39,772 nt of DNA, from contig NZ_SMME01000864.1 in the NCBI RefSeq assembly GCF_009711465.1, forward strand, positions 24,552-64,323. Reading direction: 5' to 3'. This DNA comes from Parendozoicomonas verongulae. Lineage in GTDB: Bacteria; Pseudomonadota; Gammaproteobacteria; Pseudomonadales; Endozoicomonadaceae. Of this stretch, positions 25,144 to 35,179 are shown piece after piece. The position numbers and the translations under genes were made by a program. The notes beneath the pieces are model-generated. The model ran no database searches. It worked only from the letters and a program-made list of their open reading frames with translations, and was not told the DNA's origin. Numbering within the stretch: the first letter of the stretch is position 1; every line of letters starts with the position of its first letter.

Positions 25144-25177
25144 ATGCGAAAGCAATGGTCCGGGTACTTATCAAGAG
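25144..25177 (+). repeat. 34-bp dispersed repeat, copy 2
   Basis: Second copy of the element at 16449–16482: 29 of 34 bases match, with an unbroken 16-base core at the left end. It lies in the 78-bp gap between pilH and pilI. Its reading frame runs into pilI without a stop, but the pilI start at 25198 fits the family better. Confidence 0.6.
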
Positions 25178-25197
25178 GGTGTCATCAAGAGCCGATT

Positions 25198-25788
25198 ATG
25201 AAGACCATAAAAAGCATGAAGAGCACGGATTCTCCTTTTGAGTTGTTGCTGGAGCTTGATGAAAGAGCCAGAACTCATGCCGCAGGCCTTCCTGCCCAGG
25301 AAGACATTCGAGACTACTGGAGTGGTGTCGGCTTTACGCTTCATGGGCGGCGTTATATATCACCCCTTGATGATGTTTATGAAATTCTTCATATCCCGGA
25401 AACCATTACAGAAATCCCCGGCGTTTACCCGTGGGTGAAAGGCGTAGCAAACGTTCGCGGACGTTTATTGCCGCTGATTGATCTGGCCGGTTTTTTCGGG
25501 TTTGAAAGCCGCCCTGTTCAGACATCGGAGCAGCGTGTTTTGGTGATCGAACAGGGTGATTTGTATTGTGGCCTTGTTGTTGATGGGGTTTCGGGGTTAC
25601 AGCATTTTGAAACGGAAACATACAACGACAGCATTCCAGCAAACGTGCCAGAGAGCGTACGTTTTTGTATGGCAGGCAGTTACCGTCGTGAAGTTGAGTT
25701 TCTGGTACTCAGCTTCCGCGCTTTAGCAAAGAGTGAGAGGTTTCTGCAGGTCTCGTCCGGAGGGACAGCGGGAAGTGCTGTGGCCTGA
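25198..25788 (+). CDS. pilI: CheW-like adaptor PilI
   Basis: About 196 residues with one CheW domain. It couples the receptor PilJ to the kinase ChpA. The N-terminal TDSPFELLLELDERARTHAAGLP and the core WVKGVANVRGRLLPLIDL match Pseudomonas PilI. The ATG at 25198 has AAGAG about 7 nt upstream; an earlier in-frame ATG at 25144 lies in the repeat element, and a later one is at 25216. It is followed by pilJ after 87 nt. Confidence 0.93.
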   Translation: MKTIKSMKSTDSPFELLLELDERARTHAAGLPAQEDIRDYWSGVGFTLHGRRYISPLDDVYEILHIPETITEIPGVYPWVKGVANVRGRLLPLIDLAGFFGFESRPVQTSEQRVLVIEQGDLYCGLVVDGVSGLQHFETETYNDSIPANVPESVRFCMAGSYRREVEFLVLSFRALAKSERFLQVSSGGTAGSAVA

Positions 25789-25875
25789 TGCCAACGCTCT
25801 GATGTCAAAGCGCAACTGGAAGTCTCTCCATTAACAACAAGGAACACTGCGGCTAGCGGGAGCCAGTAAAAAATA

Positions 25876-27957
25876 ATGAAAGCCAACGATTCAGGAAAAG
25901 GGGGTAACAAGGTCACAGGTGCCTTGTTTGGTCTCCTAATCGTCTCACTTGTCGCCATGGCTGCTGCCTTCTGGTACATCAACCGACAGGCAAACTTCGA
26001 TAAGGAATACATTGCCCACGCGGGTGAATTACGGGTTTTGTCCCAGCAGATAGCAAAGAACGCTTCGGAAGCCGTATCCGGTAAGGAAGAAGCCTTCGGC
26101 CTGCTGCAGCACGCCCGGGGAGAGTTCCAGCGCCGTTACGATATTCTGGCTGGTGGCGATGCCCAAATGGATCTGCCTGCGGCCTCTAGTCAGCCAGGTC
26201 TTGTGGGTGAGAACATGGCTGACCTCTCTGCGACCTGGAGTCTGGTGCGGGAGAATACCGACAACATCATCAGTAACGAAGAAACCGTACTGGCCCTGCA
26301 CGATGTAGCAGCAACCCTGTCTGAGACTATCCCTCAGCTGCAGATCGAATACGACGAAGTTGTACAGATTCTTCTGGAAACTGAAGCCTCTGCAGGCCAG
26401 GTAGTTATCGCACAAGAGCAGTCACTGCGTGCAGAACGTATCGTAAACAGCATCGCCCGGGTTCTGGAAGGTGGTGAAAACGCAGTTATGGCGGCTGACA
26501 GTTTTGGTCGTGACGCCAAGCTGTTTGGTCGTGTACTGAACGGTATGCTGGAAGGCAACCTCGCCATGGGCATCGACAAGGTTGAAGACGAAGACGTTAT
26601 CGACCTGCTCACAGAAGTTTCCGATCTGTTTGAATTCGTATCTGGCTCCGTGGACGAAATTCTGGAAACGTCTCCGGAATTGTTTCTGGTACGTGAAGCT
26701 TCTGACTCTATATTCGTAGACTCTCAGGAGCTGCTGGGAGACACCTCCAACCTGACCAATGCTTTCGAACTCCTGGCAGATGAACGTGACATTCTGCAGG
26801 GTAACGAGTACACAGTGCTGGCTCCCGGTATTCTGGCATTGCTCTCTGCTCTGCTTATCGGTTGGAACATGGTTCGTACAACCCGTGTTCGTCTGCAGGA
26901 AACGGCTGCCAGCAACGAAGCTAACCAGGTCGCTATTCTGCGATTGCTGGACGAACTGGCAGACCTCGCAGACGGTGACTTGACCGTAACTGCAACAGTA
27001 ACCGAAGACTTTACCGGTGCGATCGCCGACTCCATCAACTTCTCCATCGAACAGCTGCGTACTCTGGTAGATACCATCAACCAGACCGCACAGTCTGTAT
27101 CTGGTGCGGCGGATGAAACCCAGAACACGGCTCACCACCTCGCCGAAGCAGCGGAGCACCAGGCTCAGGAAATTGCCGGAGCGTCTGCGGCGATCAACGA
27201 GATGGCGGTATCCATCGACCAGGTATCTGCCAACGCTGTGGAATCCTCTGCGGTAGCGGATCGCTCGGTAGAGCTGGCGAACAAGGGTAACGAGGTTGTA
27301 CAAAACACCATCTCGGGTATGGATACTATCCGCGAACAGATTCAGGACACCTCCAAGCGTATTAAACGACTGGGTGAGTCTTCCCAGGAAATCGGTGACA
27401 TCGTATCCCTGATTAACGACATTGCTGACCAGACCAACATTCTCGCATTGAACGCCGCAATTCAGGCCTCCATGGCCGGTGATGCAGGTCGAGGCTTCGC
27501 AGTGGTTGCGGACGAAGTACAGCGCCTTGCGGAACGTGCATCGGCGGCAACCAAGCAGATTGAAGCACTGGTGAAAACTATCCAGACCGATACCAACGAA
27601 GCCGTTATCTCCATGGAGCAGACCACTACGGAAGTCGTACGCGGTGCCAGTCTGGCACAGGATGCGGGTGTGTCTCTGGAAGAGATCGAAACGGTATCCC
27701 GCTCGTTGTCTGAACTGATCGCCAATATCTCCGGAGCTGCACGTCAGCAGGCGTCTTCTGCTGGTCATATCTCTAACACGATGAACGTAATTCAGGAAAT
27801 TACCACCCAGACGTCTTCCGGTACCAACGCGACTGCACGGTCCATCGGTAACCTGGCAGACATGGCGGGTGACATGCGTGAGTCCGTATCCGGCTTCAAG
27901 CTGCCAGAGACTGACGAGGATGTTGTCACTGAAAACGAGACCTTTACGCAGGTGTAA
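25876..27957 (+). CDS. pilJ: Type IV pilus chemoreceptor PilJ
   Basis: A 693-residue methyl-accepting chemotaxis protein. Membrane helix 1 spans residues about 13–35 and helix 2 about 314–334. Between them is a helical periplasmic sensor region of about 280 residues. A HAMP region follows helix 2, then a long coiled-coil signalling domain. The conserved hairpin tip around residues 513–555 includes [21 protein letters not shown] and [11 protein letters not shown]. PilJ senses PilA and surface contact in Pseudomonas. Its stop overlaps the pilK start by one base (TAATG), so the two are translationally coupled. The arrangement of pilI, pilJ and pilK is canonical. Confidence 0.96.
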   Translation: MKANDSGKGGNKVTGALFGLLIVSLVAMAAAFWYINRQANFDKEYIAHAGELRVLSQQIAKNASEAVSGKEEAFGLLQHARGEFQRRYDILAGGDAQMDLPAASSQPGLVGENMADLSATWSLVRENTDNIISNEETVLALHDVAATLSETIPQLQIEYDEVVQILLETEASAGQVVIAQEQSLRAERIVNSIARVLEGGENAVMAADSFGRDAKLFGRVLNGMLEGNLAMGIDKVEDEDVIDLLTEVSDLFEFVSGSVDEILETSPELFLVREASDSIFVDSQELLGDTSNLTNAFELLADERDILQGNEYTVLAPGILALLSALLIGWNMVRTTRVRLQETAASNEANQVAILRLLDELADLADGDLTVTATVTEDFTGAIADSINFSIEQLRTLVDTINQTAQSVSGAADETQNTAHHLAEAAEHQAQEIAGASAAINEMAVSIDQVSANAVESSAVADRSVELANKGNEVVQNTISGMDTIREQIQDTSKRIKRLGESSQEIGDIVSLINDIADQTNILALNAAIQASMAGDAGRGFAVVADEVQRLAERASAATKQIEALVKTIQTDTNEAVISMEQTTTEVVRGASLAQDAGVSLEEIETVSRSLSELIANISGAARQQASSAGHISNTMNVIQEITTQTSSGTNATARSIGNLADMAGDMRESVSGFKLPETDEDVVTENETFTQV

Positions 27958-28814
27958 TGCAGATACCAACATGGATGACAGAGAGACTGCCAGACCTTAC
28001 CCGCAATCAATTTGAGTGCTGGCAGTCTCTCCTCGAAGAACGCACCGGGAATTACTATTCCTGGCAGCACCGCTCGATTCTTCAAGCGGGGCTGGTTCGG
28101 CGCATGCACGAGCTTCAGCTACGCAACTACGATGAATATCTCAACCTGATCAATGCACCCTCTTCCAGCCTGGAATGGACGACGTTGGTTGAAAATCTGA
28201 CGGTGCGGGAAACGCGCTTTTTCCGCCATTTTCCCTCTTGTGATGTTGTCCGAAATTATCTCGATACTTTGCTGGAGCACCCAGATAAACGTTCTATCGA
28301 GGCTTGGAGTGTAGGCTGTTCAACCGGCCAGGAAGCCTGGACACTGGCCATGCTGATAAATAACAAGGTCAGTACATTAAACCGGTTGGTGCGTTTTGGG
28401 GTGACAGCAACGGATATCAGCCTTGGCGCGTTGGCTCACGGTCGCAAAGGGGTTTACAAGGAACGGGAGGTGTCGTCTCTCGAACCGGCATTGCGGGACA
28501 AATTTTTTCAGAAAGCCGGCTCGGGCAGGGTGCAGGTTGTTGAGCATTTACGGGAACGGGTTTGTTTTGCACGGGTGAATGTGCTCGACCTGGACCGTGC
28601 TCCCATGAGGAATATGGATCTGATCTTTTGTCAGAACCTTTTGATTTATTTTCGCCGCTGGCGACGTATCGCCATTATCGAACAACTGGTGAAACGCCTT
28701 TCTCCCGGAGGCCTTCTTGTTCTCGGCCCCGGAGAAATAACCAACTGGCAATACCCGGAACTGGAAGCAGTGGAGAATGACCAGACACTGGCTTTTGTCA
28801 GGCGCAGGTTGTGA
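27957..28814 (+). CDS. pilK: CheR-type receptor methyltransferase PilK
   Basis: A 285-residue protein-glutamate O-methyltransferase. The N-terminal CheR helical domain contains the receptor-binding region (NLTVRETRFFRH, the usual N-x-T-x-F-FR pattern). The SAM loop is AWSVGCSTGQEAWTLAM, and the C-terminal Rossmann part has MDLIFCQNLLIYF. It would methylate PilJ, opposing ChpB. The start overlaps pilJ by one base. A 74-bp gap with a short CCACG/CGTGG hairpin (28857–28873) separates it from chpA. Confidence 0.95.
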   Translation: MQIPTWMTERLPDLTRNQFECWQSLLEERTGNYYSWQHRSILQAGLVRRMHELQLRNYDEYLNLINAPSSSLEWTTLVENLTVRETRFFRHFPSCDVVRNYLDTLLEHPDKRSIEAWSVGCSTGQEAWTLAMLINNKVSTLNRLVRFGVTATDISLGALAHGRKGVYKEREVSSLEPALRDKFFQKAGSGRVQVVEHLRERVCFARVNVLDLDRAPMRNMDLIFCQNLLIYFRRWRRIAIIEQLVKRLSPGGLLVLGPGEITNWQYPELEAVENDQTLAFVRRRL

Positions 28815-28888
28815 ACAAAGCCTGCAAAAAAGAATGTGAAAAAATAATCAGCAATGCCACGGCATGATCGTGGTAGACAGGAGCGACT

Positions 28889-31800
28889 ATGGGGGATCAC
28901 CGCGATACAGGTGACCAAAGCCTGACGGATCATGGCGGACAGTCTCAGGATTGGGTTGCGCTGGATTGGGTGCGAGGAGAAATCACCGACACTCTGACTC
29001 AGGCGCGCCAGTCTCTGGAAGCCTATGTTGAGAACCCACAGGACGATACACGACTGAGGTTCTGCCAGAACTATATTCACCAGATTCATGGCACGCTGGA
29101 GATGGTGGAGTTTTACGGTGCCGCCCTGCTGGCCGAAGAGATAGAGGGGCTCACTCAAGCATTGCTGGATGGAACCTTATCCGTCCGTCACGAAGCTCTG
29201 GAAGTTTTGATGCAGGCTATCCTGCAACTGCCGGCTTATCTTGAGCAAGTTCAGGCAGGGCGCCGTGATTTTCCCGTTGTTATTCTCCCGATTTTGAATG
29301 ATCTGCGTAGTACACGCGGGGAAAGCCTGCTGTCTGAAACATCACTGTTCAGCCCTGACTTGAGTGGTCAGACCAGTGTGGTCAGCTCTGAAGAGTTGCA
29401 TCGGGTGAACAGTGCTTCGCTGGTACAGCTGGTAAAAAAACTGCGCCAGATGTATCAGTTTGCCCTTGTGGGTTTCTTCAAAAACCCGGCGGATAAAACC
29501 AGCCAAAACTATCTGGATCGTGTTTTTCGCCGGATGGAGGCGCTGTGTGATGGGTTGCCCTCCCAAGATATCTGGCCAGTTGCACTAGGGTTGATTCATG
29601 CGCTGACTGAAGGTGACATTCAGAACAACCCAACAGTTCGTAATCTGCTGCGGCAGGTTGACCAGATTCTACACTCTCTAGTGAATGGCGGACCAGTGGC
29701 GTTTAATAAGCCAGCTCCAGAAGACCTGCTGAAGAACTCTCTTTACTACATCGCCCTGAGTGCCAGCACATCGCCTGAAACTCTAGCTATAAAGGAAAAA
29801 TACCGGCTGGATGAGGCTCTTCTTGATGAAGAAGCCGTAAACCGCGAGCGTCAGAAACTCAGCGGACCAGACCGTGAAGCCATGGGCTCTGTGGTTAAGG
29901 CTCTGTCAGATGAGCTGATGTCAGTGAAAGAGGCACTGGACTTGTTTGTGCGTAACCCCCACGACACCGCACTTGAAGGGCAAGTCACAGTCCTGCGCCA
30001 GGTGGCAGACACTCTCGGCGTATTGGGCCTGGGGATACCTCGAAAGGTTATTTTGGAGCAGGTAGACGCCCTCTCTTCCATCGTAAACAGTCAGTCACAC
30101 GACGATACCCAGTTAATGGATATTGCGGGTAGTCTGCTCTATGTGGAAGCCACTTTGAGTGGCATAGCCGATAGTCGCGTAAGCGGTGTTCTTTACGCAG
30201 AAGAGTCTGCCGATTTGCTGGATGCCCGCCGCACTGTTATTCGAGAAGCATATACTGGCCTTGGTCGTGCCAAAGAAGCCATTGTCGACTTCATCGCTTC
30301 TCAGTGGGATAAAAGCACCCTGCAACCAGTGCCGAACATTCTGACGTCGGTTTACGGTAGCCTGGAAGTCATCAATCAGGAGCGTGTTTCCAGCCTGGTG
30401 AAATCTGCCAGTGACTATGTTGATACAGTTATTTTGTCGTCTGATTCCAACCCTGAATGGGCTGATATGGAGCTGTTGGCTGATGTGTTGACCGGTGCTG
30501 AATATTATCTTGAGCGACTGGGTGATGGCGGTGATGAACAGGGTGCCTCCATTCTGGATATGGCCTGCGAGAGCCTTGAGAAGTTGAGTTTTACTGCGAT
30601 TGAAACAGTAGCAGATGACGTGGACCTGGCTGTTGCAGAGCAACCGGAAGACGAAATTATTCTTGGTGAAAGTGATGGTGCTCTTGAAATCGGTATCGAC
30701 TTCGAACTGGACGAAAGCGCATTTGAAGAACCTGCCCCAGATGAGATCACTATTGAAGTGGATTCTGTCGAAGTTAGCGAAAATCCCTCTGAAGAGGTTG
30801 AGCTGAGCTTTGATGATCTGGAAATTGTCGGTTTTGAAAATCACCCACCAGATCAGTATGAGGTTGAGATTGAAGAGCAAGAAGTTGCTCTTGAAACACT
30901 TGTAGAGGATGTTGCTGTAGAGGAAGACGACTGGGATGAAGAAATCGTCGAAATCTTTATAGCGGAGGTGGGGGAAGTTCGCGTACTCCTGCAGGAACAT
31001 TTCCCCCGCTGGCAGGCCAATCAACAGGATCAGGAAGCACTGGCTGTATTCCGCCGCGGCTTCCACACCCTGAAAGGCAGTGGTCGTATGGTGGGTGCAA
31101 CAGTTGTTGGTGAGCTGGGCTGGGCTATCGAAAATATGTTCAACCGTATTCTCGATAATACCATTGCAAGTAATGATGCCATTGTTGCACTGGTGGATCG
31201 GGTTATCGTACAGCTGCCTGAGTTGGTGAAAGACTTTGCCAATAACCGCCAGCAAATAACTCGCGGTGTTCAGGCGGCGATAGATGAAGCGGATGCCTGG
31301 GCCCGTGGTGAAACCCCAGTCGCTCCCGATGAACTTCTGGTTGAGAAAGAGGTGCAGGTAGAAGACATCGTAACTGAAACGGTGACTTCTGAAGAGATTA
31401 TTCTTGAAGAGGTGTTGCTGGAAGACTCATCCTACGAGGTTGAGCCAAAACAAGAACTGGAGCAAGAATCGGAGCCTGTGGAAGAGTCTATTACCAATAT
31501 GGACTCTGAGCTGCTGGATATCTTCGAAAAAGAAGCTTCCACACATCTTGCGACAGTGAACGCCTTTGTCGATCAGTTCAACGAAACTGATACTTCACTG
31601 ATTATCAGCGACGAATTGCAGTTGGCACTGCACACCCTGAAGGGCAGTGCGGGTATGGCCGGACTGACTCATCTGGCTGAGCTGGTGAGTGGTCTTGAGC
31701 ATCTCGTGAAAGAATTCCGTAGTTTATGCATTGCTGCCGACGAGTCTGTAGTAAGTTTGCTTACCCGTACCAGCCTGTTGGTTCAGGAAAGCCTGGATCA

Positions 31801-34800
31801 GATTCATAGTGGTGATCACCGTGATCTGGAAATTGCCGGAGCTCTCGAACTGGCTGGTGATGTGCAGGCTCTTTATGAACAACGCATTACACAGTACCAG
31901 CAGAAGGAAGTAGAATCCTTTGAGGCCAGGCCTTCTCTCTCTGGCTTTATCAGTCGGTTTATGGATTTGATCCTTGATTCCGCACCGGCTTTACGTGTCT
32001 GGGACAGAGAACCAGAAAATGGTTTGATCGACCTTCTCCAGCGCGGTCTGCAGGATATGGTCGATCGTGCCCGTGAAGTTGAGCAGGATGCCTTTGCCGA
32101 TGTGTCCGAGCAGCTCATCGTTGCGTATCAGGCGATACGTAACAAAGCTGAGCCTGTGTCGGACTCGGCACTGGAGACACTTGTTGCTGGTCACGAGCAC
32201 CTTGTCGATATGGTGGATCAGATGGCCGCACAGCAAACCCCTGTGCATCCTGAGTCTGTTTTGTCTCGACTGCAGGCTCTGGTTGATGATCTTGAAACCG
32301 AGCCGGAAATCGAAGAGATTGTTCAGGTTGTCGAAGAGCTGAACACCATTGAAGAACCCGTCGAGCCAGTAACCCCTGAGCCTGTTCCTGCCATTGTAGA
32401 AGACGACAGTGACCCAGAGCTTATTGCTATCTTCCTCGATGAAGCCGTGGATAATCTGGGTGCAGCTACCAATACTCTTTATCGTTGGCTGGATGACCAC
32501 TCTGACCTATCTGAACTGACAGAGCTGCAACGCTACCTGCACACCATCAAGGGTGGTGCACGTATGGCAGGCATCAAAGCCATTGGCGACCTCAGCCATG
32601 AGCTGGAGGCCATTTATGAGGCTCTGAGCCAGCGTCGTCTGCAAACGTCCAACGATTTGATCAACCTGCTGCTCCGTGGACACGACACCCTTGAAGAAAT
32701 GCTCAGTACAGTTCGCTCTCATAATCCCTGTGAGCCTGCTAAAAAGCTGTGCAAAGACATTCGCAAAATCATGAAGCTGGCTGCTGATCCGGAGCCAGAA
32801 CCTCAAATTGAAGAGGTTCAAGCTGAAGAGCAGCCTGCAGCCCTGGAACCGGTAATCAAAACTGAAGCTGCTGAACTCCCTGAAGATCTGGATCTGGAAA
32901 TGATCGATATCTTCAAGGAAGAAGCCAGTGATCTGCTTGATGACATTGAACAGCAGATTACCAGCTGGATATCTGAGCCGGATAATCAGGATTGGCCTGA
33001 GCTGCTTATGCGCAGTCTCCACACCCTGAAGGGCAGTGCCCGGATGGCTGGTTTGAATGCTTTGGGCGAGGGTGCCCATAACTTTGAAGTGCATGTCCAG
33101 TACGTTCAACAGTCGGGTACTGCCGAAGCGTCTGTCATTCGTGAACTTGCAGGTTTGCAGACGGAACTGCACAGAAGCTTTGACACGATCCTTCATGCGC
33201 TGGCGGCTCCTGCAGAGCGTAAGGAGCAGCCTGAATCCAATAATGTGGTTCTTTTCCCAAGCTCAGAAGCTCATGTTGGCGAAAGAGATGAGCGCATCAG
33301 CGCACCTGCAGCTGAGATTCTGCAGGCCATAGACAGCGGTCGATCTGAATCGGCTGACCGGGAAATGGTGCGAGTGTCTGCCGAATTGCTGGATGAGTTG
33401 GTTAACCTTGCCGGTGAAACCAGTATATCTCGCTCCCGTATCGAACAGCAGATCAGTGATTTCAACTTCACCCTGAAGGAAATACACACCACCATTGATC
33501 GTTTGCAGAATCAGCTGCGCCGTCTGGATATTGAGACTCAGGCGCAGATTCTTTCTCGTCATGAAGGTGATGTGGCCGACCACCCCGATTTTGACCCGCT
33601 GGAAATGGACCAGTACTCGGAGCTGACCCAGCTCTCCCGTGCACTGGTGGAATCCGCCACCGACTTGATGGACTTGAAAGATGCACTGGAAGATAAGAAC
33701 CGGGATTCCGAAACTCTGTTGCTCCAGCAGTCCCGTATCAACACGGAGCTGCAGGAAGGCTTAATGCGTACCCGCATGTTGCCGTTCAAACGTATGCTGC
33801 CCCGCCTGCGCCGGATTGTGCGTCAGGTGTCTGCCGAACTTGGAAAGCAGGTTGAGCTGAAAGTAGTGAACACCGAAGGGGAAATGGATCGCACGGTGAT
33901 GGAGCGTATGATTGCTCCTCTGGAGCATATGCTGCGGAACGCTATTGACCACGGTATTGAAGACTCTGTAGAAACCAGGGTGGCTAACGGCAAGCCGGAA
34001 GCGGGTGAGATTCGTCTGAACCTGGAACGTGAGGGTGGCGAAATTGTGCTCTCTCTCGCAGATGACGGCCGCGGCTTGAACCTTGACGCCGTGCGCACCA
34101 AGGCTATTGAAAAGGGTCTGCTTGCCGAGGATGCTGATGTTTCGGAAAACGACATCTCTCAGATGATTTTCCAGCCCGGATTTACGACAGCCGCAAACGT
34201 GACCCAGATTTCAGGCCGAGGTGTGGGTATGGATGTTGTGAACACTGAACTGAAACAACTTGGCGGTCACATTGACATCAATACCGTCGAAGGCCAAGGA
34301 ACCGAGTTTGAAATTCGCCTGCCGCTCACTCTGTCGGTGAACCGCGCTCTGATGGTGAATGTGGGAGACGAGCAGTATGCCGTTCCCCTGAATACACTGG
34401 AAGGTATTGTACGACTCAGCCCGTTTGAATTGGAGAGCCATTACGCATCTGATGAGCAGACGCTGGAATACGCAGGGCGCAGCTATCAACTGTATTACCT
34501 GGGCGCGTTGTTGCACCATCGCATGCCAAAGCTGGATAACGTAACCCATGAGCTGCCAGTGTTGCTGGTGCGCTCGGGTGACAGCGGTGTTGCCATTCAT
34601 GTGGACAGCCTGGTAGCCAGCCGGGAAGTGGTGGTGAAAAGCCTCGGCCCTCAGTTTGCCAGTGTGCGCGGTGTCAGCGGTGCCACGATTCTCGGTGATG
34701 GTCGGGTTGTTATCATTCTTGATCCTGTTGGTCTGCTTCTGGGTTACACCCGTCAGCAAACCTCTGAAGCTAAAGCCCTGCCCGCAGAATCTGCCATCGA

Positions 34801-35179
34801 GCAGGAAAATAACCTCGTTATGGTGGTGGACGACTCCGTTACCGTACGGAAGGTAACCGGCCGCCTGTTGAAACGTAATGGTTATCGCACTGTATCAGCC
34901 CGTGATGGTGTTGAGGCTATGGCCCTGCTACAGGAATATCGTCCAGCCGTTATGCTGCTGGATATCGAGATGCCGAAAATGGATGGCTTCGAGGTAGCAG
35001 GCGCAGTACGCAATCATCCGGAGCTGAATGACCTGCCGATCATCATGATTACTTCTCGCACCGGTGAGAAGCATCGTCAGCGGGCACAGGTTATTGGTGT
35101 GAATGAATATCTGGGTAAGCCGTTCCAGGAAGGGTTATTGTTGGAAACCATTGGTGGATTCGTGAAACGCCATGACTGA
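28889..35179 (+). CDS. chpA: Hybrid chemosensory histidine kinase ChpA (multi-Hpt, PilL)
   Basis: A 2096-residue CheA-type kinase. Four standard Hpt modules carry H(T)(L/I)KG(S/G) at His726, His915, His1218 and His1378, joined by acidic Pro/Glu/Val-rich linkers. An N-terminal Hpt-like segment (YIHQIHGTLEM) offers His67. Two more N-terminal Hpt-like modules have Thr375 and Thr486/Ser487 where His is expected. The dimerisation region is about 1480–1620, the ATPase domain has Asn1684 (N box) and DDGRG at about 1725, a CheW domain spans about 1800–1940, and a C-terminal receiver has Asp2025. Pseudomonas ChpA is longer (about 2470) with more Hpt modules. GGAG precedes the ATG. It overlaps chpB by 8 bp. 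Confidence 0.95.
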   Translation: MGDHRDTGDQSLTDHGGQSQDWVALDWVRGEITDTLTQARQSLEAYVENPQDDTRLRFCQNYIHQIHGTLEMVEFYGAALLAEEIEGLTQALLDGTLSVRHEALEVLMQAILQLPAYLEQVQAGRRDFPVVILPILNDLRSTRGESLLSETSLFSPDLSGQTSVVSSEELHRVNSASLVQLVKKLRQMYQFALVGFFKNPADKTSQNYLDRVFRRMEALCDGLPSQDIWPVALGLIHALTEGDIQNNPTVRNLLRQVDQILHSLVNGGPVAFNKPAPEDLLKNSLYYIALSASTSPETLAIKEKYRLDEALLDEEAVNRERQKLSGPDREAMGSVVKALSDELMSVKEALDLFVRNPHDTALEGQVTVLRQVADTLGVLGLGIPRKVILEQVDALSSIVNSQSHDDTQLMDIAGSLLYVEATLSGIADSRVSGVLYAEESADLLDARRTVIREAYTGLGRAKEAIVDFIASQWDKSTLQPVPNILTSVYGSLEVINQERVSSLVKSASDYVDTVILSSDSNPEWADMELLADVLTGAEYYLERLGDGGDEQGASILDMACESLEKLSFTAIETVADDVDLAVAEQPEDEIILGESDGALEIGIDFELDESAFEEPAPDEITIEVDSVEVSENPSEEVELSFDDLEIVGFENHPPDQYEVEIEEQEVALETLVEDVAVEEDDWDEEIVEIFIAEVGEVRVLLQEHFPRWQANQQDQEALAVFRRGFHTLKGSGRMVGATVVGELGWAIENMFNRILDNTIASNDAIVALVDRVIVQLPELVKDFANNRQQITRGVQAAIDEADAWARGETPVAPDELLVEKEVQVEDIVTETVTSEEIILEEVLLEDSSYEVEPKQELEQESEPVEESITNMDSELLDIFEKEASTHLATVNAFVDQFNETDTSLIISDELQLALHTLKGSAGMAGLTHLAELVSGLEHLVKEFRSLCIAADESVVSLLTRTSLLVQESLDQIHSGDHRDLEIAGALELAGDVQALYEQRITQYQQKEVESFEARPSLSGFISRFMDLILDSAPALRVWDREPENGLIDLLQRGLQDMVDRAREVEQDAFADVSEQLIVAYQAIRNKAEPVSDSALETLVAGHEHLVDMVDQMAAQQTPVHPESVLSRLQALVDDLETEPEIEEIVQVVEELNTIEEPVEPVTPEPVPAIVEDDSDPELIAIFLDEAVDNLGAATNTLYRWLDDHSDLSELTELQRYLHTIKGGARMAGIKAIGDLSHELEAIYEALSQRRLQTSNDLINLLLRGHDTLEEMLSTVRSHNPCEPAKKLCKDIRKIMKLAADPEPEPQIEEVQAEEQPAALEPVIKTEAAELPEDLDLEMIDIFKEEASDLLDDIEQQITSWISEPDNQDWPELLMRSLHTLKGSARMAGLNALGEGAHNFEVHVQYVQQSGTAEASVIRELAGLQTELHRSFDTILHALAAPAERKEQPESNNVVLFPSSEAHVGERDERISAPAAEILQAIDSGRSESADREMVRVSAELLDELVNLAGETSISRSRIEQQISDFNFTLKEIHTTIDRLQNQLRRLDIETQAQILSRHEGDVADHPDFDPLEMDQYSELTQLSRALVESATDLMDLKDALEDKNRDSETLLLQQSRINTELQEGLMRTRMLPFKRMLPRLRRIVRQVSAELGKQVELKVVNTEGEMDRTVMERMIAPLEHMLRNAIDHGIEDSVETRVANGKPEAGEIRLNLEREGGEIVLSLADDGRGLNLDAVRTKAIEKGLLAEDADVSENDISQMIFQPGFTTAANVTQISGRGVGMDVVNTELKQLGGHIDINTVEGQGTEFEIRLPLTLSVNRALMVNVGDEQYAVPLNTLEGIVRLSPFELESHYASDEQTLEYAGRSYQLYYLGALLHHRMPKLDNVTHELPVLLVRSGDSGVAIHVDSLVASREVVVKSLGPQFASVRGVSGATILGDGRVVIILDPVGLLLGYTRQQTSEAKALPAESAIEQENNLVMVVDDSVTVRKVTGRLLKRNGYRTVSARDGVEAMALLQEYRPAVMLLDIEMPKMDGFEVAGAVRNHPELNDLPIIMITSRTGEKHRQRAQVIGVNEYLGKPFQEGLLLETIGGFVKRHD

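Noticed and set aside
26422..27972. A 516-codon open frame on the minus strand opposite pilJ
   Set aside because: It is a shadow of pilJ's codon bias. The product has no recognisable domain, and pilJ itself is unmistakable.
30113..31255. A 380-codon minus-strand frame inside chpA
   Set aside because: It is antisense to an intact, well-recognised chpA. The product resembles no protein I know.
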